Shown here in pieces: positions 12,451 to 19,849 of a stretch of 64,000 nt of DNA (within the stretch, counting starts at the first letter, position 1; each line of letters starts with the position of its first letter). The DNA comes from Planococcus citri. Lineage: Eukaryota > Arthropoda > Insecta > Hemiptera > Pseudococcidae. A program made the translations under genes and the position numbers. The stretch lies in the NCBI RefSeq assembly GCF_950023065.1, contig NC_088679.1, forward strand, positions 29,760,001 to 29,824,000, read 5' to 3'. The notes beneath the pieces are model-generated. The model had not been told where the DNA came from. It made no database searches and saw only the letters and a list, made by a program, of their open reading frames with translations.

Positions 12451-13663
12451 GGACCCCTATTATGAACTGTCGTTATTATAGCGAACCTATAACGAATTCG
12501 TTATCCGATTTTCGCTATTGAGGAGCGTATTATGAACGATTCGTTATATTCGCATTTCTTCTGTGCTTCATCTGTGATTCTACTGAAACTGAACGCCTTG
12601 CAGCACTCACTTTTACAACTTTGAACTTTAATAACTTTTGAACCATGCAAGCTAGCGGTTTGAATAAAAAAACATGACACAGAGAATAAAATTCTGAACA
12701 TTTTGGTTATTTGTAATACCAAGGAGCCCAAGATAATTTTGCATAATTTCAATTCAAAGTCAGATTTCTACTGCACGCGGAATGTTTTTCCAACTTTAAA
12801 CTTTAATAACTTTTGAACAGTAAAAGCTAGCACTTGGAATAAAAAACCATATTAAAGAGCACGAAATGCTGATCATTTTGATTTATTAAAACACCAACGC
12901 ACCTTCTGAAATATTTGTATAAGTTTGATTCAAAGTCAGAATTCTACTGCGTGCGGCACGTTTTTATAACTTTACACTTTAATAACTTTTGACCAGTAAA
13001 AGCTAGCACTTGGAATAAAAAACCATATTAAAGAGCACGAAATGCTGATCATTTTGATTTATTAAAACACCAACGCACCTTCTGAAATATTTGTATAAGT
13101 TTGATTCAAAGTCAGAATTCTACTGCGTGCGGCACGTTTTTATAACTTTACACTTTAATAACTTTTGACCAGTAAAAGCTAGCACTTGGAATAAAAAACC
13201 ATATTAAAGAACACGAAATGCTGATCATTTTGATTTATTAAAACACCAACGCACCTTCTGAAATATTTGTATAAGTTTGATTCAAAGTCAGAATTCTACT
13301 GCGTGCGGCATGTTTTTATAACTTTACACTTTAATAACTTTTGAACGGTAAACGCTAGCGCTTTAAATCTAACACCACGTTGAAGAGCACAAAATTCTCA
13401 ACATTTTGGATTTTTAAAACACGTAGGTGCTCGTTGAAAATTTTGAGTAATTTCAATTTGAAGTTTACGTGCAGTGAAAATCTGCGAATGAAAAACCTTA
13501 TCAATCTGCATAACCAAGCATAACGCAGCATAGCGAATCATAACGACAGGTTTTAGGTGTCGCTATAATAACGACACCAAAACTGGTCAAACAACTTTAT
13601 AGCGAGTCATAGCGGACGATAGCGAGTTTCGTTATCCATAACGACAGTTCATAATACGGGTCC
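12451..13663. mobile_element. Non-autonomous TIR element nested in the giant retroelement
   Basis: The left end reads GGACCCCTATTATGAACTG and the right end, reverse-complemented, reads GGACCCGTATTATGAACTG. The match continues to GTCGTTAT, giving a TIR of about 26 bp with one mismatch. Subterminal palindromes follow: TAACGAATTCGTTA near the left end, and a GGTGTCG/CGACACC hairpin near 13554-13577. The centre is a 176-bp tandem repeat. No transposase is encoded. A target duplication is not clear; TCGA occurs three bases outside each end (12444-12447 and 13667-13670), which may or may not be one. Confidence 0.8.
12590..13490. repeat. 176-bp tandem repeat inside the nested TIR element
   Basis: About five copies. 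The marker CTGCGTGCGGCACG/TG recurs at 12771 (diverged), 12947, 13123 and 13299, exactly 176 bp apart. Each unit contains ACTTTAATAACTTTTGA and AAAGCTAGC. The central copies are nearly identical and the outer ones diverged, the usual gradient for unequal exchange. Confidence 0.9.
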
Positions 13664-13791
13664 TGGTCGAGACAATAATTGTTGTCTTGTTAAGAGATTC
13701 CTATTTGACGTATGTTTACATAATATGGTATGCTGGGACAATGTTTAAAATTTACATACCGTACTATGTGATTTGTGTGTAGTTTAGATAG

Positions 13792-13831
<40 letters not shown>

Positions 13832-14049
13832 ATCGAATTAGAGTGTAGTTTAGTTTGATTTTCTTATAGGTTTGTACCACTGCTTGATGCGGTGGTGTTA
13901 TCTTTCTTTAGTTTTTCTATATCCTCAGGTGTCAATTTATGTAGCTGTACCACTGGTGTTTTATAGAGGTTTGGTTCGATTCCTAATGCGTTTGTGTCGA
14001 ATGATAGGGATCGCGTTGCAGAATCAAATTTGGCTGAAATTCGGTCTGA
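13664..14049. other. Short non-coding segment with a 35-nt homopolymer
   Basis: Lies between the nested TIR element and the C-terminal end of pol. It holds an uninterrupted run of 35 T at 13796-13830 (A on the element's sense strand). No gene is visible. The run could be a remnant poly(A) tail or simple slippage. Confidence 0.6.
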
Positions 14050-14892
14050 TCATCTCCCTGTTTGGAGGGAGGTGGGTCGTTGAATTCTTGCCCCAGTCCT
14101 TTGTACTCTCGCCTTAGTCTCTTGCGATTGTGACGCCTGTGTGTCAGCTATTCCTGAATCCGGTGGAGTGTTTTGTTGATTTCGAGCATTTTCTCGAGTA
14201 TTTTCCGGTGTATTGTCAGGAATTGTGGGGTTTCTGAGTGAGTCAGGAGTGTCATAAGATAGGTCATCGTCTTGATTCTGGTAGTCATCTTGACTCTCTT
14301 CATCAGTGAAGATGGTTTCCTGAGAATCTTGAGATCCAAAAGGAACTGTCTTTTTTAGTAACCTTCCTCTTTGTGATCTGGGGATCGTGTCATCCTGTGC
14401 CCCAGCTGAAGTGGATGCTGAGGGGTCAGCTACAGTAGAGCCATGTGGGATCCGATCGTCAAGTGACATATTTTCAGCTTGTCTCATTCGCGCTTCAGCA
14501 CGCTGTTCTCGTGCTGATTTGTTAATCTCTTTTAGGACTACCTGGGATGCTTTCTTGAAATCATTTTTGTTGATTGAGATCTCTGGTTCATTGTCTGTAT
14601 CAGATTCAATTGGTTCATCGATTTCTTCTTCGTCATCAGAATCTTTCTGATGATCAGTGAGAAAATCCTTTATCTTTTGTTCCAGTGTTCGTGAATCAAG
14701 TGTTGATTTGAGGCAATTTTCGTCTCGTAATAGTTCCAAGTTGTCTTTCGTGATGAATAGTGTTAATTGACGAATATTTGCAACTCTTTCAATGTCTGAA
14801 TCATCGGTTGGTTTAAGTAAATAGCAGTTGTGACCGTTACGTTGGATTACAATAAATGGACCAGTTTTCTTCTGAATATAGTTTTCCTGAGG
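14050..14892 (-). CDS. Pol C-terminal extension in the shifted frame: GPY/F motif and acidic tail
   Basis: This frame stays open from just after a TGA at 14893-14895 to a stop at 14050, overlapping the last 56 nt of the main pol frame in a different register. Its first residues include the motif K-T-G-P-F-I-V, the hallmark of the integrase GPY/F domain. The main pol frame instead runs past the PGDWVL part of the same domain and stops, so one domain is split by a one-base frame difference between about 14858 and 14895. The remainder (about 230 aa) is highly acidic and rich in Ser, Asp, Glu, Gln and Thr, then becomes basic near the end. It looks disordered and matches no family I know. No ATG lies near the beginning, which supports reading it as part of pol rather than a separate gene. 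Confidence 0.75.
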   Translation of the reverse strand, partial: PQENYIQKKTGPFIVIQRNGHNCYLLKPTDDSDIERVANIRQLTLFITKDNLELLRDENCLKSTLDSRTLEQKIKDFLTDHQKDSDDEEEIDEPIESDTDNEPEISINKNDFKKASQVVLKEINKSAREQRAEARMRQAENMSLDDRIPHGSTVADPSASTSAGAQDDTIPRSQRGRLLKKTVPFGSQDSQETIFTDEESQDDYQNQDDDLSYDTPDSLRNPTIPDNTPENTRENARNQQNTPPDSGIADTQASQSQETKARVQRTGARIQRPTSLQTGR

Positions 14893-17800
14893 TCATTTTC
14901 ACAGCCGAGGATTGTTTATGATTTGCCATAAGGACCCAATCTCCTGGTTGGAAAAATGTTGGATCTGGATGGGCTTTATTGAATGCATGTTCTTCTTCAA
15001 TTCTTTGGAGTCTACGTTTTTCTCTGATGAACGTTTCTACAAGTTGCCTAGGTGTCATTTCCTCAATTTTCAAAGCATTCTGCTCTATTGTATACACTGC
15101 TTTCTTGGCTAAGGAATCCGCGATGATGTTTGTGAATTCATATTTTCTCGCAAATACGTGAATGAATTCCACTCTTTCAAATTCCTTACGCAATTCGAGG
15201 ATTTCTTTGAATAAGTGCTCATGATGAACTGGCTTATTGCGTGAATTCTTCCAATTATTTGTTTGCCATATCGAGCAAGAATTGTTGAGCGCTTTGATTG
15301 CGTAATTTGAGTCGCTGAGCAGTTTTACTTTTTGAATTTCATTTTCTTTGAGGACTTGCAAGGCATTACGAATTGCAATTAATTCCGCTAAGTTGTTTGA
15401 AATTGGGTATTCTGCACTTGTAATACGTTCAGAGATGTTTAAAATAGAGTCTGGTGCGAAACATATTCCTATTCCTGCGATAGCGTTGGGATCTCCATTC
15501 TTTGAGCAAGCGCCGTCCGCAGTAACGCGTACGTAGCCATCAGGATCAAAAATGAGATCAATGTCATAGTTTAATCCTTCCTCTAGGCATCTTTCAGTAG
15601 TGACAGATGGGAGTTCACGTTTCGCTATCTTTTCACGAATTTTCCTGAGTTCTTTCTTGAAATTGAACTTTGTGCATTCGGTGGGGATTCGTAGACTAAT
15701 AATGTCAGCTATGCCCCATGCCTCATTGGGTTTGAATCCAAATGATGTTGGTGTATTGTTTAGTTCATTTTCAATCTCATTGATGACTTCTTGCCACCCA
15801 AGGTGTGAACGTGATGGATCATATGTTTCGTTAATTTTTAATCGAATCTTATCACCGATACAACGCATTGTACGTTCCACTGATGAGGATTGTGGATTAT
15901 GCGGGCTAGTATGGGCTGCCTGTATATGGTGAGTATCTAGTAGATTATACCAAGAATTTGAGATAAATTGCGAACTGTTATCCGTAATTATCTTCTTTAT
16001 TCTAACTTTATGCATTTCAATATCATGTATCACAGTTATCATTTGTTGGCATACTGATGCCTTTTTAATATTATATAACGTTCTTAGCCAAGTCCGGCCT
16101 GTAAAGATATCTTTTACAACTAGCAAATATTTGGGGTCATTTCTCCTTGCTGGTAGGGGTCCATACAGATCTACTGATAAGACATCACCTATGGAGTAGG
16201 CCTCTATTTGAGCATATTCGATAGTCTTGTGATTCGCGTAATTTTTATTCACCTTGCATACTATACACATGTTGCATATCTCGCGAACGTACATCATGGA
16301 GTTACAATGATAAAACATTCGTCGGAATATCACATCGAGTTTGTTATATCCTACGTGTCCATATGCACAGTGTAAATAGTCTACAGTGTCAAAAAATAGC
16401 TTATCTGGCAGGCAGGGTACTTTTGAACCATTTTCTAATTTTCTCATAAGAATTCTTTCTCCTTTGTTATTCCTAAATAGCTCAAACTTTGATCTTTTAT
16501 TCATTTGAGAATCCCTTTGTTTCTTATTATTCGCAGGAATGTTTTCCTCCAAACTTTCAATGAGCTTCATGCAAGTCCCATCTTCTCTCTGATATTTTGC
16601 GATATCCTCAAGATGTTGATATAGCTCTGGGATGTTCTCATCTATGAATTTTAGTTCAAAAGGTTCCATATTCGATCGGAATTCATTCATGTTGTCAATA
16701 TCTGGTTCAAGTATTGGAGGCCCTGTGTCTTTTAACACTTCCACGTTATGGATTTCTAATTCAGGTGCCCTCACTTTGTATAGGGTCTTATTGGAGAAAT
16801 TCATATCATAACATAGGTCATAACAATTCAGGACAGTTATCCAATGTGCTGCCTTTCGATGGGTTTGTGCGATTTCACGGAATCGATTGACTATCGGTAG
16901 AAGGTTTGATCTGACATGAGTGAGTCGTCCATGTAGCCATATTTGCAGCTTTTGGACACATTTTACTAGACACATAATTTCACGATCGAAAAGTGTGAAG
17001 TTCTTTTGATGTTCTTTAAACGCGATCGAGATGAACATGATGATTCGTTTCTCTTCATTGACCATATGAAAGAGAACTCCGTTCATCGCGTCTGTTGAAA
17101 GTTGAGTGTCTAAATACAGATCTCCTTTCTTTGGTGCTTGTTGTAGTTTAAAGTCTTTCTTAAATTCCTCTTTCAGTTTCTCAAAGGCACGTTGTTGTAT
17201 CTCAGTCCTCTCAACTGGTACGTCGCCTTTGGTTAATTCGTAGATTGGATTAACGATTTGGGAATATTCTGGGATAAAGTCTCTATACAATCCAGTGTTG
17301 CCGACTAACGCCAAGATATCATTTTTCTTGGATAAAGAGAATTTTCCACGTTTTGTATGTTTCTTCTCTAATTCTTCGAGTTTCTTGATCTTGTCACTTT
17401 GTTTTCCAATTCCTTTTTCAGAAATCACAAAGCCAAGATGGTCTGCGCGGTTCTTGAAGAACTGCGTCTTAGTCGGATTTAATTTCAAACCGTTCGTTCT
17501 TATTGCCGTGAAAACTTTTATAATTCTCTTAAGAGTCTCTTCAAATGTTGTTCCAGAGATCTTTATGTCATCAACGTATTTTGTGATGCCATCTTCGCTA
17601 GCAATCACTTGATTGATCATATTTACAAATTCTCCTGATGATATCTTTAGACCATAAGGTAACCGATTGAATTCGTAAACTTGACCTTCTACTTGGAAGG
17701 CAGTGAATTTGCGCGATTTTTCATCAAGTTCGAGTTGCCAAAACCCTGCAGTGAAGTCAAGGGTGCAAAAGAACTTGTCTCCGGCATTATCGTATAACAG

Positions 17801-19849
17801 ACTGGAAATTGTATCAGGTTCAGTGAGGACATTGCGTAGAAATTTGTTTAATTCATCAGCGTCGAGACATAATCTGATATCTCCATTTTTCTTTACGACG
17901 GGTGCTATGGTGTTGATATAGCAAGAGTGCGAGTAACGGATGATACCAAGCAAGAGCATTTTTGTGATCGCTTTTCGTATAGCAGGTAAGAGTTTTTTAC
18001 TGGGACGAAACTTTTCACCTCTCCATGGTTTTAAGTGTTCGTCTCCCTCAATGAAGTTGAAGTGAACTTGATGTTTAGTATATTTTCCAGGATTCATGTC
18101 AAAGATGTCCCAAAATTGGTTCAGATGTAATAAAGCTGTGCACATTTGTGCTTCTGTGATGAATCCGTTCTCAACTGCCTCATTGAGGTCATTTCGTAAA
18201 TTCTCTATGTATATTGATTTGGCTAATTGTTGTTCTTCAAATACTTCTTGCTCTGCTAAGGTGTATATCGTTTCAGTTGGATCGGCGTAATAAGTATCGA
18301 AATCCTCATCTTCATCTAGATCCAATGCGAATACCGTTAGCGCACTTTGAAACTCGTCAGGATGTAAGAATGGGACTACGAAATTCTTGCAGAATGTTGG
18401 CTCGCATTTTGCAAGTCGATTATGTATTTCCAATGTCATTTGTAGGTAATCCATGGAAATTCTTCCCATGATGAATGTTTGACCAGGTGCATCGATGATG
18501 TAGAATGGGACTTTGATGTATTGTGTCCCTATTAGCATACGAATTTCGACAATGTGAGTCGCTGATTGGATTAGCGAATTGTCGGCTAATTTGAGGGTAA
18601 CTTGTTTCTTCAACTTGATGAATTTTACCCATTGTGGTGTCTCCTCGAGGAAGGTCTTAATCATGACTCGAGAAAGAAAGTTAGGAAGTGCCCCCGTATC
18701 CAATTGCAATGCGACTCTCCTATTTCCTATCATCACTGGGATAGCACATGCTGGATCATTAGTTTTTTGGGTCACTATTTGGGCAGAAGTTGAAGGATCA
18801 GGTTCCTCATTGCAGAAGTAGGTGTTGTCAATTGCGTCGATCGATTTGAGTCCTTTATTTTTTGGGTTTTGAGTTTTTTCGGGTTCAATGTAGATCGGCG
18901 GTTGCACCCATTGATGATCATATTGTTCTACTAGTATTTCACCGAGGTCCTGAGGTGATAATTCTGATGCTAGTTTAATTTCTTTGCGATGTTCTTTTGT
19001 TATTGAATCATTTCTCTTCTTACATTGGAGTGTCTCGCTTTGTAACTCGTCGGGAAAATCTTTGGTTGCTATCGCTCGAAAACTCTCCATATCCTCTTTG
19101 GAATTAAAGTTGATAGTTTCAATGCGGGCCAATTGAGGTGTTTGTAATTTCCATTGCGCGAGTTCGACTTTGGCAATTTCAGAAAAAATTGTCTCTCGGA
19201 CGTCCATGTACTCAGTATTTGCCATGAAGTATCGATTTAAAGTCGTGTTGTGGTGAAATTTTTGCTCAATTGGTCTAAGTTCCGCAGATGCCCCAATCGT
19301 AAGTCTTATTATGGTCTTATCTCCTGCCATTGCGGTCTCCGTGTATAAGAATTTCATCGATGGAATTTTTAAGAATGTGACTCTTGGTCTATTTGCCACA
19401 CGTATATAGATATTCTTTATGTCTTTATACCGGTTCAACTTTATGTCCTGTTCTCCTTCTTTTCTAGGTTTCATTACAGGGAATAATAGTATAATGCTTT
19501 CTGCATCCTTATCAAGCTGTTCATGGACTATTAGGCCTAATTGAAGTTCAATTACCGCGTACGGTTTTCGCGAGTAGTTAAATTCTAACATGCCAGCTGA
19601 TAAGATGTAATTCGATTTCTTTGGGAATCTAGCTCTTTTTACTCTAAGAAGGATTTCTTCAAACGAAAGTTGGTCTCGTAAATATTCTGGTAGCTCTGTC
19701 TCAGGTGATATCTCGCCTTTTGCCATATAATGGGATAATCCATCGCCGACCCAGATATATTTTTTGGTTACTGCTTCAACTGGGGCTTTGTATGCACTAG
19801 GAGTTGCCCCTTGGCTACCTAGTGTCTCTCGTTTCCCGCTGTCGAGCAT
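14837..19849 (-). CDS. Pol polyprotein: PR, RT, RNase H, integrase, second RNase H
   Basis: A 1,670-aa frame, probably expressed by -1 frameshifting from gag rather than from its own ATG. Residues 1-350 match no domain I recognise. Protease: D384-T-G with a later I-M-G (460-462). Reverse transcriptase about 590-800: D698, L-P-Y-G-L (730-734) and Y-V-D-D (758-761). First RNase H about 905-1035: D920 and E957 are present, but the third acid is N982 and the usual C-terminal Asp is absent. Integrase: zinc site H1160-x4-H1165 with C1195-x2-C1198, then the core D1227, D1290, E1325. Residues 1438-1585 are a second, complete-looking RNase H. P-G-D-W-V-L (1635-1640) begins the GPY/F domain, which is cut by a frame change before the stop. 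Motif order and sequence fit Ty3/Gypsy; there is no chromodomain. Confidence 0.95.
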   Translation of the reverse strand: MLDSGKRETLGSQGATPSAYKAPVEAVTKKYIWVGDGLSHYMAKGEISPETELPEYLRDQLSFEEILLRVKRARFPKKSNYILSAGMLEFNYSRKPYAVIELQLGLIVHEQLDKDAESIILLFPVMKPRKEGEQDIKLNRYKDIKNIYIRVANRPRVTFLKIPSMKFLYTETAMAGDKTIIRLTIGASAELRPIEQKFHHNTTLNRYFMANTEYMDVRETIFSEIAKVELAQWKLQTPQLARIETINFNSKEDMESFRAIATKDFPDELQSETLQCKKRNDSITKEHRKEIKLASELSPQDLGEILVEQYDHQWVQPPIYIEPEKTQNPKNKGLKSIDAIDNTYFCNEEPDPSTSAQIVTQKTNDPACAIPVMIGNRRVALQLDTGALPNFLSRVMIKTFLEETPQWVKFIKLKKQVTLKLADNSLIQSATHIVEIRMLIGTQYIKVPFYIIDAPGQTFIMGRISMDYLQMTLEIHNRLAKCEPTFCKNFVVPFLHPDEFQSALTVFALDLDEDEDFDTYYADPTETIYTLAEQEVFEEQQLAKSIYIENLRNDLNEAVENGFITEAQMCTALLHLNQFWDIFDMNPGKYTKHQVHFNFIEGDEHLKPWRGEKFRPSKKLLPAIRKAITKMLLLGIIRYSHSCYINTIAPVVKKNGDIRLCLDADELNKFLRNVLTEPDTISSLLYDNAGDKFFCTLDFTAGFWQLELDEKSRKFTAFQVEGQVYEFNRLPYGLKISSGEFVNMINQVIASEDGITKYVDDIKISGTTFEETLKRIIKVFTAIRTNGLKLNPTKTQFFKNRADHLGFVISEKGIGKQSDKIKKLEELEKKHTKRGKFSLSKKNDILALVGNTGLYRDFIPEYSQIVNPIYELTKGDVPVERTEIQQRAFEKLKEEFKKDFKLQQAPKKGDLYLDTQLSTDAMNGVLFHMVNEEKRIIMFISIAFKEHQKNFTLFDREIMCLVKCVQKLQIWLHGRLTHVRSNLLPIVNRFREIAQTHRKAAHWITVLNCYDLCYDMNFSNKTLYKVRAPELEIHNVEVLKDTGPPILEPDIDNMNEFRSNMEPFELKFIDENIPELYQHLEDIAKYQREDGTCMKLIESLEENIPANNKKQRDSQMNKRSKFELFRNNKGERILMRKLENGSKVPCLPDKLFFDTVDYLHCAYGHVGYNKLDVIFRRMFYHCNSMMYVREICNMCIVCKVNKNYANHKTIEYAQIEAYSIGDVLSVDLYGPLPARRNDPKYLLVVKDIFTGRTWLRTLYNIKKASVCQQMITVIHDIEMHKVRIKKIITDNSSQFISNSWYNLLDTHHIQAAHTSPHNPQSSSVERTMRCIGDKIRLKINETYDPSRSHLGWQEVINEIENELNNTPTSFGFKPNEAWGIADIISLRIPTECTKFNFKKELRKIREKIAKRELPSVTTERCLEEGLNYDIDLIFDPDGYVRVTADGACSKNGDPNAIAGIGICFAPDSILNISERITSAEYPISNNLAELIAIRNALQVLKENEIQKVKLLSDSNYAIKALNNSCSIWQTNNWKNSRNKPVHHEHLFKEILELRKEFERVEFIHVFARKYEFTNIIADSLAKKAVYTIEQNALKIEEMTPRQLVETFIREKRRLQRIEEEHAFNKAHPDPTFFQPGDWVLMANHKQSSAVKMTSGKLYSEENWSIYCNPT
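15095..15535 (-). other. Second, cellular-type RNase H domain within Pol
   Basis: Pol residues 1439-1585. The four acids of the type I RNase H active site are placed as in cellular enzymes: D1445 in T-A-D-G-A-C, E1489 in N-N-L-A-E-L, D1513 in L-S-D-S-N-Y and D1578 in A-D-S-L-A. The W-Q-T-N-N-W-K region (1528-1534) matches the substrate-binding segment. The catalytic-loop His appears replaced (R1568 by position). It sits after the integrase core and before the integrase C-terminal domain, an arrangement I do not recognise from standard animal Gypsy elements. Confidence 0.88.
19782..19837 (-). promoter_or_regulatory. Gag-Pol -1 frameshift signal: GGGAAAC plus predicted pseudoknot
   Basis: On the minus strand the gag frame reads GCG GGA AAC (slippery heptamer GGGAAAC, 19831-19837), 12 nt before the last gag codons end at TAG (19819-19821); the -1 frame is pol. 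After a 6-nt spacer comes a 7-bp stem, CACTAGG (19818-19824) with CCTAGTG (19795-19801). The 16-nt loop contains GGGGC (19806-19810), which can pair with GCCCC (19782-19786) downstream, giving an H-type pseudoknot with connecting segments of 7, 4 and 8 nt. This is the classical retroviral arrangement. The gag stop codon is inside stem 1. Confidence 0.87.
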
